64,000 nt of DNA from Xanthobacter sp. NM-25 (lineage in GTDB: Bacteria > Pseudomonadota > Alphaproteobacteria > Rhizobiales > Xanthobacteraceae), in assembly GCF_022138605.1 (NCBI RefSeq), contig NZ_JACBFS010000002.1, forward strand, positions 583,856-647,855, given 5' to 3'. Shown one piece after another: positions 1 through 8,566 of the stretch (its first letter is position 1; each line of letters begins with the position of its first letter). The notes below the pieces were generated by a model. The model searched no databases. It was not told where the DNA came from and worked only from the letters and a program-made list of their open reading frames with translations. The position numbers were made by a program, and so were the translations under genes.

Positions 1-361
1 GGGTGCGGCAGATCCGTGCCGCCAGGGTCTCTTCCGATCGCGCTGTCATGATTTTATAGATAATCTGCGTCGCCCCGCCTGTCGACGCCGCGGGCGCCGG
101 ACCAGCCCACCACCGGCGGATGCGTCGGGCCCGCCGCAAGCTTCCGGATAGGCCACTCCACCTTACCTCTCATTGGGTTGCGGGCGGATTGCATCTGGTG
201 TGCGCGGGCAAATTGATATGTTATATGCCGCTGCGTCGGGCGGTGCCGATCGCCCGGCTCTGACCTCGTCGGGAGATGTCGTCCACCGGCCCTCTCGAGG
301 ACATTCAAGGCCGGTTGGACACGCCCGCCTCCGGGCTGGGCGCATGGGCAAGGAGACTAGG
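1..361. other. Leading stretch without a convincing gene
   Basis: I see no gene here. Open frames on both strands lack a ribosome binding site and recognisable domains. The 3' end carries the ribosome binding site (AAGGAG at 350-355) of the lipoprotein gene that follows, so its promoter probably lies in this stretch. The AT-richer patch around 200-235 is a possible location. Confidence 0.5.
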
Positions 362-631
362 ATGAAAGCGGCTCTCATCGTGGGCGCCATGGCGCTTGCT
401 CTGGCGGGATGCAGTGAATATTCGCGTTCCGATCGCGCGGTGGGCGGCGCCCTGATCGGCGGCGGCGCGGGCGCGGCCATCGGCGCGGCGGCCACCGGCA
501 CTGGCACCGGCGCCCTGGTCGGCGGCCTGATCGGCGCTGGCACCGGTGCCATCGTCGGCGCCGAGACCACCCCCAAGGCCTGCTGGGCGCGCGATCGTTA
601 CGGCAATCGCTATCGGGTTCAGTGCCCCTGA
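362..631 (+). CDS. Small glycine-zipper lipoprotein
   Basis: An 89-residue protein with a short type II signal peptide ending in a lipobox (LAGC, Cys near residue 17), so it is predicted to be a lipid-anchored envelope protein. The body is almost entirely Gly/Ala with GxxxG periodicity (about residues 30-67), as in glycine-zipper 2TM-like proteins of the YmgG/SlyB type; the last 20 residues contain a W and a second Cys. Known relatives are envelope or outer-membrane-associated proteins of unclear function. The start at 362 is preferred over longer frames because of AAGGAG six bases upstream and because it begins directly with the signal peptide. It is monocistronic and followed by a strong hairpin. 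Confidence 0.75.
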   Translation: MKAALIVGAMALALAGCSEYSRSDRAVGGALIGGGAGAAIGAAATGTGTGALVGGLIGAGTGAIVGAETTPKACWARDRYGNRYRVQCP

Positions 632-667
632 GCGCCGCCGCTGCGGCTGCTTGCGCACGACCATACG

Positions 668-694
668 AAAGGGGCGCCCAGCGGGCGCCCCTTT
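668..694. terminator. Bidirectional hairpin terminator
   Basis: A perfect 12-bp inverted repeat (AAAGGGGCGCCC, loop AGC) is followed by T-runs when read on the plus strand and preceded by A's, so it can serve both strands. It sits between the converging lipoprotein gene and the DUF1328 gene. Confidence 0.85.
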
Positions 695-702
695 TGCTTT
701 TG

Positions 703-726
703 CCCCATGAGTGGCCCCATGAGTGG
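703..726. repeat. 12-bp tandem duplication
   Basis: Two exact head-to-tail copies of CCCCATGAGTGG are followed by a partial third. They lie between the terminator and the end of the DUF1328 gene and have no obvious function. They resemble in style the larger short-unit repeats near 41.1 kb and 54.9 kb. Confidence 0.7.
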
Positions 727-770
727 CCCATCATGGGGTCGATGACCGGCCGATGCCGACCCTGCGCCCT

Positions 771-947
771 CTAAGGCACCGTGGGTCCGCGACGAAACAA
801 GCCGATGACCGCAGACGCGACAAACAAGATCAGCGCCACGAAAAAGATCAGTTTCGCGATCTCGATGGCTGTTCCCGCAATTCCGCCGAAGCCGAGAACG
901 GCGGCGATGAGTGCGATAATGAGAAAGCTGATCGCCCACCCAAACAT
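771..947 (-). CDS. DUF1328 (YtjA-type) small membrane protein
   Basis: A 58-residue protein starting MFGWAISF, with two closely spaced hydrophobic helices (about residues 4-24 and 29-50) separated by a glycine-rich turn and ending in a basic tail. This is the hallmark of the DUF1328/YtjA family, small inner-membrane proteins often linked to general stress responses; the biochemical role is unknown. The frame extends 18 residues upstream, but the ATG at 947 has a GGAGGTG ribosome binding site at 951-957 and matches the usual family length. A stress role would fit the NepR gene nearby, but that is inference. Confidence 0.85.
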   Translation of the reverse strand: MFGWAISFLIIALIAAVLGFGGIAGTAIEIAKLIFFVALILFVASAVIGLFRRGPTVP

Positions 948-1160
948 GATCACCTCCAGTGCTGAACATGCGCTGCAGCGATACCTGTTTCTGTGCTGCA
1001 CATCTGCATGATGAAAGTTGTCATGCCCTCTTCAACGCAAAATGTGGGAGCCTGTTCCATCGCAATGCACGTCACGGGATCGGGCAACGGAGCCGCCGCG
1101 CGCGGGGAACCGCCTGCCACCACAGGCGTTGTACACGCACCAACGAGCATGGAGGCCCCC

Positions 1161-1433
1161 ATGAACGGCATGAGATCATCCCCCACGGCCCCCACCGGCC
1201 GGCCGCCCATCGGCTACGACCGGCTGGAGTTCGCGCCGCAGGACTGTGGGCGCGACTTCCCCTCCCCACCGCGCCGACGGCGGGTGGGTGACGAGGAGCG
1301 CGCCCACCTGCGCCGCGTGACGGCGGACCTGCGAGCCCAGCCGGGCGATGACCACCAGCGCACCGGCTCCGACCTCGACATGGACAGCGAGGCGCCGCCA
1401 GGCGACGGCTCCTCCCGGCTCTATCGCGACTAG
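1161..1433 (+). CDS. Hypothetical protein, small and charged
   Basis: A 90-residue frame with GGAGG six bases before the ATG. The product is rich in Arg, Asp and Pro, has no hydrophobic segment and no motif I recognise, and ends in an acidic tail. It resembles the small hydrophilic proteins found near stress genes in this group, but that is only an impression. The start is chosen on the ribosome binding site. The alternative that this is non-coding cannot be excluded. Confidence 0.35.
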   Translation: MNGMRSSPTAPTGRPPIGYDRLEFAPQDCGRDFPSPPRRRRVGDEERAHLRRVTADLRAQPGDDHQRTGSDLDMDSEAPPGDGSSRLYRD

Positions 1434-1728
1434 GCCGCGGCGATTCAGCCGGATCACGGCGCCCCAGGGGCGGCACCCTGGTTGCCTTATGGCCATCAGG
1501 GTGCCAGATGTAAGCCATTGCCTGCGGCAACAGGCGCGCCGGGCCACCGGCAAGCCGGACTTGAAGGCTCGACGGGGCATGCGAGTGGAGTGTGGCGGCC
1601 CGTCCCAAGGGGCCATCACGCGAGGTCCGACCGCCGCGCGCCGGCCTGCCGCCAAGGTCCGTTCATCCTGGCAGCGCCCCTGCGCGGGTGCGGCCCTCGC
1701 GTTTCATTTGATGTGTCGATCTACGCCC
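1434..1728. other. Intergenic stretch before nepR-like gene
   Basis: No convincing gene. Long open frames here on both strands reflect high GC. A frame continuous with the NepR-like gene extends back to 1348, but its upstream part is Arg/Pro/Ala-rich and lacks similarity to anything I know. The promoter of the next gene should be here, but I could not identify an EcfG-type element with confidence. Confidence 0.4.
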
Positions 1729-2040
1729 ATGACCAAACAGAACCAGCGAGACATCCGCGCCATGCGCATGCCCCATCGACGCGACATCTCCGCGCGGCAG
1801 GATCTTTTGGGACGGGAGCTGCGCCAATTGTTTGACGATTATGCGCAGGAGTCCGTACCGGACGAATTGGAGAGCCTCGCCCGTCGGCTGCAGACCGCCT
1901 TGACCGACCACCCCAAGGACGAGGCCCGGCACGACGAAGCGCCCCAGGATGAAATGACGAAACGCGGGACGCCCCAGGAGGAGACAGCGCCCACGCCCGC
2001 CGGGACGACGCCGCCCACCGAGGGCCGGGACGAGACCTGA
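1729..2040 (+). CDS. NepR family anti-sigma factor
   Basis: A 103-residue protein whose centre (about residues 20-55) fits the NepR signature: a two-helix segment with LGxxLRxLFDD, then VPDELxxLxxxL. In Alphaproteobacteria NepR binds and blocks the general-stress sigma factor EcfG until the phosphorylated response regulator PhyR releases it. The C-terminal 45 residues are low-complexity (Pro, Glu, Thr, Asp). NepR normally sits beside phyR and ecfG; neither is visible here, so this is an orphan or secondary copy. The start is uncertain: ATG codons at 1711, 1729 and further in all lack a good ribosome binding site. Confidence 0.7.
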   Translation: MTKQNQRDIRAMRMPHRRDISARQDLLGRELRQLFDDYAQESVPDELESLARRLQTALTDHPKDEARHDEAPQDEMTKRGTPQEETAPTPAGTTPPTEGRDET

Positions 2041-2097
2041 CAGGGCGCTCGCCAGCGCAACCCAGCTCACCGCCCCAGGACGTCGTACACCACCTCA

Positions 2098-2340
2098 TCA
2101 CGCCCGCATGTTCTCGAACAGATAGATGCCCGGTTTCACCCCTGACGCTGGGAACCCTTGCGGACCAAACGCCGAAGACCCGCCGCAAGGCCGACACCTC
2201 CCGTTCAGCCGCAGTTCGCGCAGGACCACGGCAGCATCACCCGACGCAGCAGATGAGGCCTGATCGCCGGTCGGAAGAGCGGCTGTGTTCAGCGCCCCCC
2301 GGCATGCGGGGCAGCAACATGTCCCGGCAACCAACACCAT
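2098..2340 (-). CDS. Possible small Cys-rich zinc-ribbon-like protein
   Basis: An 80-codon frame encoding two CxxC pairs (CPAC near residue 10, CRPC near residue 49) separated by about 40 residues, as in a small zinc ribbon. The second half has codon use typical of the surrounding genes. There is no good ribosome binding site before the ATG and no family I recognise. It lies alone between the NepR-like gene and the polysaccharide island. It may equally be a chance frame. Confidence 0.3.
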   Translation of the reverse strand: MVLVAGTCCCPACRGALNTAALPTGDQASSAASGDAAVVLRELRLNGRCRPCGGSSAFGPQGFPASGVKPGIYLFENMRA

Positions 2341-2381
2341 GAGGGCGGCGCCGGGCCAGATGCGCGGAATGCAAACGGACG

Positions 2382-5030
2382 CTAGAGCTTCAGCCCCGCG
2401 CTCCGCTTCTTCGCCCGCTTCCCATCCTTGCCGTTGGGATCAATTTGGCTGCAGTGCAAGAACGCGCCCTTCGCAGCCTTCAGTTGGCCGAGCTCCTGCA
2501 GAGCCACCCCCCAGAAATACCACGCATCGGCGTGCGCGGGGGCGTAGACGATCGCATTCCGATAGGCGTTTTCCGCCGCCGCCGACCGGCCGAGCTTGCG
2601 ATAGCAGTGCCCCAGCTGCACCCAGGTGAGGAAAAGTGACGGTCGCAACAACAGCGCCTGGCGATATTCATTGCAGGCCTCAAGCCACTTTTCTGCCTGC
2701 TTATACTTGCCGCCGCGCAAGATGAACGCTTCAACCCTTTGCGTGATGCGCTTTTCTGACAGCCCGTTGAGAAAGCGCGTGAGGCCGTCGGGCGCCCGGG
2801 TCTCATCGGCACCGTCCGCAGAAAGACAGGCCGGATCATAAGCCACCGGCACGACGCGCTGGCTGGCCTTTTCCGCCGCCGACACGCGCTTCGTCAGTTC
2901 CGCAATCTCCCAGAAGCGTTCATCCACGCTCCGCTTCAGCGTGTCGATTTCGTGCTGTGCCGCGACGCGCCCCTCCTCCAGCCGGCTGCGCGTGCCTTCG
3001 AGATCACGCATGGCCTGCGCCAGAAGCGCCTCCTTCTGGGACAAATCTTCCGTCAGCCGTGCGACCGACTGCTCTGTCGCATCGCTCGCCGACACGCGCT
3101 TCGTCAGTTCCGCGATTTCCCAGAATCTCTCATCCAGGCTTTGCTTCAGCGCATCGCGTTCGCTGGACAGGGCCGCGACCACTTTCGGATGCCCCGCCTT
3201 GAGGACCTCGCTTTCCGCGCGCAGGTGTTCCAACTGGCTGCGGGCGTCCGCCAGTTCCTCCGTGGCACTCTCCAGCGCCGCACTCTTCTGCGACAGCTCT
3301 TCCTTCAAACCTGGAAGCGACCGGCTCGCATCTTCCGCCGCGAAGATGCGTTTTGCCAACTCCGAAATCTCCCAGAAGCGGTCATCCAGGCTCTGCCGAA
3401 GCGCATCGCGTTCACCGGAAAGCGTGCGGATCGCTTCCCCATGCTCCCGCTTCAGGGTGCCGATTTCCTCGTTCGCCGCGACCCGCTCCTGTTCCTTTCG
3501 GCTCCGGAGCTCATCAAGATCGCGGCTGAGCGCTGCCAGAACAGCATCCTTCTGGGCCAGCACCTGAGAGAAGACGCTCAGCTGCGTCGTCAGCTCCCGC
3601 TCGCGGAGCTGTTCCTCGCTGAGCCGCCGATCGCGCTCATCCAGCAGAGTGGACAGGCGGGCGTTGTCCTTGGTCAGCTCGACGCTTCGCTTCTCCGCGA
3701 CGTTACGGGCCGCATCCGCCGCGATCTGCGCCTCCCGCCGCTCCTCGGCCACAACCTCCCTTTGCTTCAACGCCTCCCGCGCATCCCGCGCCGCCGCCGA
3801 AGCCGCCTCCACCTCACGGCCGCGCTGCCCGAGGTCGCTCCGCAGCTGCGCGTTCTCCTGGCGCAGAGCTTCAAGGCTCTCGCTGGCGCGGGCCAGGGCA
3901 CTGCGCCCCTGCTCACAATCGCGCTCAAGCTCGGCCACGCGCGCATCCCGCGCCGCCTGTAGTTCGCTCAAGGCCTGCTCGGAGGCCACCACACTCCCGT
4001 TCAGGCGGGCGCACTCCGCCTGCAGCGCCTCCACCTGCGCGGCGAGGGACGACAGCGTCCGCCCCCCCTCCTCCAGCTGGCTCTTGGCCTGTGAAAGCTC
4101 CGCCTGAACTGCACCGACGCGCTTCCGCGTCCGCACACCGGCGCCGATCAGCGGCGACAAATTCGTGATACCCGAGGCGAATTCTTCCCGAATTGCGTCC
4201 AGCGCGGAAAAATCCTGCGGCCGCTCGCCATCCGCGACCCAGCTCTCCAGAATGCCATAGACATCCCGCAGCCACGCGGGGTTGGCGTGATTTGTCAAAA
4301 TCTCCGCCCGCGGCGCCCGATTGTGCCGCAGGCTCGGAAGCAGGAACTCACCGATGCCGGCGGCCACACGCTCCGACAAGCGCGGCCAACGAAAGCCGAG
4401 ATGCCGGCTCATGCCCTCGACGACACCCGCCCAGTCATCGAGAAGACGGTCGTAGGAGGTGAAGCTGCGCGTCATGCCACGACTGTCATGCTCCGCACTC
4501 AGAACATGACCGAGCCAGATCAAGCGGCCGAGGTCCGGCTCGATGCCGTTGCGCTGATAGAGCGACTGGCCGACGTCCTGCGGCCCACGATGAATGTGAA
4601 CGACAACCGGACGAATCCCCTCCGCCTCCAGCACCCCCCGCCAGAACGGCAGCAGGCGGCAGATCCGCGGGTCCTTGAGGACGAAGAGGGGCGACTGCCC
4701 AAATTCACGCCCCAGAGCATCGATCGCCTGGCCCTTGAACATCTCGGCGTGCGGCGTCTCAAGCCAATCCCGACTAAATGGAAGCCAGTCATCCCAAGTC
4801 GAACCCGCCGACTCGAGAATCGCATTATTCAGATCGCGAACGGTATTTGATTCAAAGTAACCCTTCGGATTCGGCGAATGCGGCGCCATCAGGTCCTTCG
4901 GCAGATCGCAGCCCAGCTGTGCCAGAACCCCCGCCAGCGCGGATGTCCCCGACCGATGCATCCCCAAGACAAGAACCGCGGTGCGCTGCGTGGGCTGTCG
5001 AATGGAACCCTCCACCTGGGTCATCTCCAT
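2382..5030 (-). CDS. Sulfotransferase-family protein with coiled coil and TPR tail
   Basis: An 882-residue protein with three parts. The N-terminus has a sulfotransferase-like nucleotide-binding loop (LGMHRSGTSAL, about residues 22-32) and the family's core to about residue 290, suggesting PAPS-dependent sulfation of a glycan. The middle (about 300-755) is a long predicted coiled coil with three near-identical units built on ERDALxQSLDxRFWEIxELxKR. The end (about 790-870) looks like two TPR repeats. Scaffold-like coiled coils and TPRs suggest membership of an assembly at the cell surface. The start at 5030 follows a GGAAAG-type ribosome binding site; the longer frame adds 32 unrelated residues. 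It is downstream of the large glycosyltransferase gene. Confidence 0.75.
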   Translation of the reverse strand: MEMTQVEGSIRQPTQRTAVLVLGMHRSGTSALAGVLAQLGCDLPKDLMAPHSPNPKGYFESNTVRDLNNAILESAGSTWDDWLPFSRDWLETPHAEMFKGQAIDALGREFGQSPLFVLKDPRICRLLPFWRGVLEAEGIRPVVVHIHRGPQDVGQSLYQRNGIEPDLGRLIWLGHVLSAEHDSRGMTRSFTSYDRLLDDWAGVVEGMSRHLGFRWPRLSERVAAGIGEFLLPSLRHNRAPRAEILTNHANPAWLRDVYGILESWVADGERPQDFSALDAIREEFASGITNLSPLIGAGVRTRKRVGAVQAELSQAKSQLEEGGRTLSSLAAQVEALQAECARLNGSVVASEQALSELQAARDARVAELERDCEQGRSALARASESLEALRQENAQLRSDLGQRGREVEAASAAARDAREALKQREVVAEERREAQIAADAARNVAEKRSVELTKDNARLSTLLDERDRRLSEEQLRERELTTQLSVFSQVLAQKDAVLAALSRDLDELRSRKEQERVAANEEIGTLKREHGEAIRTLSGERDALRQSLDDRFWEISELAKRIFAAEDASRSLPGLKEELSQKSAALESATEELADARSQLEHLRAESEVLKAGHPKVVAALSSERDALKQSLDERFWEIAELTKRVSASDATEQSVARLTEDLSQKEALLAQAMRDLEGTRSRLEEGRVAAQHEIDTLKRSVDERFWEIAELTKRVSAAEKASQRVVPVAYDPACLSADGADETRAPDGLTRFLNGLSEKRITQRVEAFILRGGKYKQAEKWLEACNEYRQALLLRPSLFLTWVQLGHCYRKLGRSAAAENAYRNAIVYAPAHADAWYFWGVALQELGQLKAAKGAFLHCSQIDPNGKDGKRAKKRSAGLKL

Positions 5031-5140
5031 GGCGTCCCGCTCTTTCCTGTCTCTCACATCTGCATCGGGCCGATCCGGGGATCTAGCACGGACGGGGACA
5101 GCGCCGCCACATGCAAAGTCATGCAACTATGGGCGCAGCC

Positions 5141-8100
5141 TCACAATGCCTTCAGCATGTTGTCGAATTCATTCAAAACATAAGGTAAAGACGAGCGGGC
5201 CTGCACCTCGCGCATGATCTGTCGCCCGTAACGCCACTCCGGGCCACCAATGGAGTCCTTGGCGCGCTCAAGCGCCTCCACAATCGTCTCCGGCCCTGCA
5301 TCATCGTCCAGCAGATAGGGATAGTCTGCGCCGAGATAGAACGGTGCATCTCCAACGGATCTCTGGATCATCATATTGCACCCGCAATGCGCTGCCACGA
5401 AACCCTTGAGGAACGGCTTCGCCCCATCGATTTTGCGTGTCCGACGCAAGGCATAATGGAAATTATAACCGGCCAGTGCCTCGATCCAATCATTTGTTTG
5501 CTTGCTGGTATCGACCGAATTGAAATCCACCAACCGTGCGATCTCTTCTTTTCGGATGGTGTTGACGAGCTCGCCAAAATACCCAGCCCGAAAATCACCA
5601 GCCGCGGCCTCCTCCTGGAACGGAATACGCACATCGACGTGGTGCGTGACGTGGAACGCAGGCATGTCCCGGAAGAGCGTGCGATAGCTGCGGTAGCCAC
5701 AGAGCGAGGACGCCATGAGCGCGTCAAGCTCCCCGAGAAGCTCTTTCCGGGGTGGCTCATCGACAAAATCCGCGACCACGATGTTATCGCGACGCAGGCT
5801 CCGCAGCTGTTCAGGAGTCACCAGCTTGAGGAACCCCTTGGCGAGGATCACGACGGCATCATGGATGTCCGCCGCACTGTTCACCAAACGCACATTCCGC
5901 TGCCCCTCATAATGGGCGGCGACGATTTCCGACAGTTGCTGGCTCCGCAGTACCGTCGAGCCCGCCTGAGCGTATTTTTCGTCGTAAAGAAAGACGACGT
6001 CCCGCGCCGCGGCCCTGAGCGCCGGCGCGCTCAGCTCCACCCCCGGACGCTCCTTGCCCTCAGCCGCCTCTTGCGTCACAACCTCCGCCCGCGCTTCCAC
6101 ATGTTTCTTGCGGTGCGGCACCTTGAGGAAGTAAATGTTATCACGAGACGTGCCGAGCCGGCTCGAAAGCAGGCATGGCCGCATGCCGGTCTTCCAGACC
6201 AGATATGACAACGAGAGCTGATCGCGGCTCGTGAAGCGGCAAATCTCCTGCCACCAGGCCTCCATCAGCTCCTGCACCGCGGGCTGCGTGTGCCTGCGCC
6301 AGATGAAGGACGCCTCGAACATGGATGTATGCCGCGGCAAGCCCTCGTCGGCGTAATGGCGCAGCTGGTCCAAAAGCCCATCCGGCCCGTGGCGCACATG
6401 ACCGATGATGGCGCACGTTTCCACATAGGCATCATCCCGCGTGGGATGTGACCACATCACGAAATCGCCACCCGCACGGCAAATCTCAATAAGCTCTGCA
6501 ACCCGCCCGACGAATACGGTATTGGCATCAACAAACATCGAGTATTCATATTCCGCCAGGTACTTGTGCGGCAAAATCTTGAACACTTTCGCATTCAAGT
6601 TATTCGTCGCCTGCTGCGGATCCGTGATGACCTGCTTCCAGCCCGTCGCTTCGCGCGGCCGATCGGTGAAGCAAATATAATCAACACCGGGAACCGGGTC
6701 AGAGACGGAGGACAACTGATCAATATCGCCAAATAAGGTCGTATAAATACAGACTTTAGCGGTGCTTTGATGAGCCTCCCCGGCGGTCACGCTGGGAAGA
6801 TTCTCCGGACCGACAGTCGCGAATCCTTCCGCCTTTCGGGGCGTCCGGTCGAATTGCATCACGCTCCGACCATGACGGCCGGAATTCTCCCCCCGCTCCA
6901 CCTCCGCCCAGAATTCGCGCCACCGCTTTTCCGCAAGCGCCCAATTTCCCTTCAGGGTATCGTTCACCGCCATCGCTTCGTTCAGCGGACGGCTCGCCCC
7001 GAACTTGCTCAGGATGCGCCGCGCGACATCCGCCACCAGGGCGTAATCCCCATTCTCGCCCGCACGCTTCAACTGCGAATACAAAAGCCCTTCGTCCAGA
7101 AAATACTTCTTCAAGAAATAAACGAAGTCGCCCTGCCCTGCAGCTGCGCCATCCTCAAGCACAGGAATCCCTTTGGCATGGAACTTCGAGCTCGCCGCGC
7201 GAGATAAATATCGACCAACCCGCCAATAGTGCTCGGCCGGCTCCATCCCTAGGCGCTCGACATCCCCGTAGGTTCGGCGATACCATTCAGGATCGAAGAG
7301 AAAGTATCTCAGCCCCAGAGCGCGCCAATCTTCCTCGGCCGGAACAGCGACGCCGCCTTCGCGACGCCCGCTCTCAATGTAATGAACCAGGGAACATATG
7401 CCCTTGCGCGCGACATCAGGCCTGCGCAATTGGTAATAGGTCACATTGAACCGGTCACTGGGATCCAGCTGGAGTAGATCACCGTAGAGCACGAAATGAT
7501 AAAGATCGTCCATGCCGGGCACAGCGTAGGGCGCAGATACCTTCCGATAGTATTTTACGTCGAAAAAACCTGAATTGGCGATCAGACGCCGCCAAGCGGT
7601 CGCGTGGACGTAGCGGCGCACGAGGTCCGGACTATACAAGCCCATGGGCCGCCAATTACTGGCCGCACCATGCTGCTGCCAAGGCAGAAGCAAGAAGTCA
7701 TGACCGTCGGGTTTCTTCTTTTCCGTCAGATAAACGCTCGCCCCGACCGACGCGGCAAGGGCGCCAAAGACGCGCTCGAGCGTATGGGCGAGCATGCCAT
7801 CACCCCCGGTGGTGCTCGCCGCCTCCTGCTCGATCTCCCGCTGGAAGTCAGGCGCCAGATCGGCCAGATCCTTGAGCAGCCGCCCGGCGATCCAGAACAT
7901 GGTCCCCGAGAAGAAAGGCCAATCAGTCGCGCGAATGCCCAACGTGGCAAGCAGCGCCTCCATGCGGCTGCGATTGCCGTACATCAACGTGTTGGCGGAG
8001 CGCAGCTGGAAGGCGGCCCCCACCATGCCCGCATCCGGGTCATGCTCAAAGACATCGAGGATCTGGCGCACGAGCGCGGGCGAACCGCACAGCCCGTCCA

Positions 8101-8419
8101 GCATGATCCGCCCCTGCTCGGCACGCAGGCTGGTGGCGCGGTTCTTGGTATGCAGCTTCAGAACGGCGCCATATCGGTGGAGCTCTTTCTCCCGACAGAG
8201 CTGAAGAAACGGCAGCACGTCCATGCCGAGATTGGGGAGCACAACGACCTGCGCGCCCGGGAGGTCCCGGGCGACACGTTCGGCGACCAATGCGTGAATC
8301 TGCGGGCGACATGTAATGAAAAAATCGGCATTTTCCGGAATATTCTTCAAATATCCGACAATATAATCCCACATATCTTCATAATAAATATGAACGCATA
8401 CAGCAACGTTGTTTCGCAT
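5141..8419 (-). CDS. Large RgpF / DUF616 / glycosyltransferase multidomain protein
   Basis: About 1092 residues. The N-terminal 250 residues resemble the rhamnan-synthesis protein F (RgpF) domain (conserved VLKLHTKN and GMVGAAF-like segments). The next section carries short FDxxWYxxxYxDV...HYxxxGR repeats often seen in large glycosyltransferases. Around residues 560-760 is a DUF616-like (TOD1/MUCI70) domain with YICFTDRP and a FVDANTVF segment in place of the usual DxD-type motif. The last 260 residues look like a GT-B type glycosyltransferase domain. It probably assembles several sugars of a surface polysaccharide. The start at 8419 is chosen for a GAGGG element and for where family similarity begins; an ATG at 8431 is possible. 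Confidence 0.75.
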   Translation of the reverse strand: MRNNVAVCVHIYYEDMWDYIVGYLKNIPENADFFITCRPQIHALVAERVARDLPGAQVVVLPNLGMDVLPFLQLCREKELHRYGAVLKLHTKNRATSLRAEQGRIMLDGLCGSPALVRQILDVFEHDPDAGMVGAAFQLRSANTLMYGNRSRMEALLATLGIRATDWPFFSGTMFWIAGRLLKDLADLAPDFQREIEQEAASTTGGDGMLAHTLERVFGALAASVGASVYLTEKKKPDGHDFLLLPWQQHGAASNWRPMGLYSPDLVRRYVHATAWRRLIANSGFFDVKYYRKVSAPYAVPGMDDLYHFVLYGDLLQLDPSDRFNVTYYQLRRPDVARKGICSLVHYIESGRREGGVAVPAEEDWRALGLRYFLFDPEWYRRTYGDVERLGMEPAEHYWRVGRYLSRAASSKFHAKGIPVLEDGAAAGQGDFVYFLKKYFLDEGLLYSQLKRAGENGDYALVADVARRILSKFGASRPLNEAMAVNDTLKGNWALAEKRWREFWAEVERGENSGRHGRSVMQFDRTPRKAEGFATVGPENLPSVTAGEAHQSTAKVCIYTTLFGDIDQLSSVSDPVPGVDYICFTDRPREATGWKQVITDPQQATNNLNAKVFKILPHKYLAEYEYSMFVDANTVFVGRVAELIEICRAGGDFVMWSHPTRDDAYVETCAIIGHVRHGPDGLLDQLRHYADEGLPRHTSMFEASFIWRRHTQPAVQELMEAWWQEICRFTSRDQLSLSYLVWKTGMRPCLLSSRLGTSRDNIYFLKVPHRKKHVEARAEVVTQEAAEGKERPGVELSAPALRAAARDVVFLYDEKYAQAGSTVLRSQQLSEIVAAHYEGQRNVRLVNSAADIHDAVVILAKGFLKLVTPEQLRSLRRDNIVVADFVDEPPRKELLGELDALMASSLCGYRSYRTLFRDMPAFHVTHHVDVRIPFQEEAAAGDFRAGYFGELVNTIRKEEIARLVDFNSVDTSKQTNDWIEALAGYNFHYALRRTRKIDGAKPFLKGFVAAHCGCNMMIQRSVGDAPFYLGADYPYLLDDDAGPETIVEALERAKDSIGGPEWRYGRQIMREVQARSSLPYVLNEFDNMLKAL

Positions 8420-8566
8420 CGCCACCCTCATAGCCTCATCACTGTGTCGTGCCGCCATCCACAATGGCGCTATGCAGCCCGTGCAGAAACCGGAACCGAC
8501 GCCCTTGATGCAGGCCGGGGAGCGTCGGGTCGTGGTGCGTTAGATCAGATCATCAGACAACACAGG

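Noticed and set aside
950..1171. Minus-strand frame of 73 codons ending two bases before the DUF1328 start, with several Cys and Met
   Set aside because: It reads through the DUF1328 ribosome binding site, has a poor signal-like start without basic residues and no family I know; kept out for lack of support.
2952..3962. Long plus-strand frames opposite the coiled-coil gene, and similar long antisense frames over sucA, lpd and sucB
   Set aside because: They are shadows produced by high GC and biased codon use of the real gene on the other strand; no domains or start signals.
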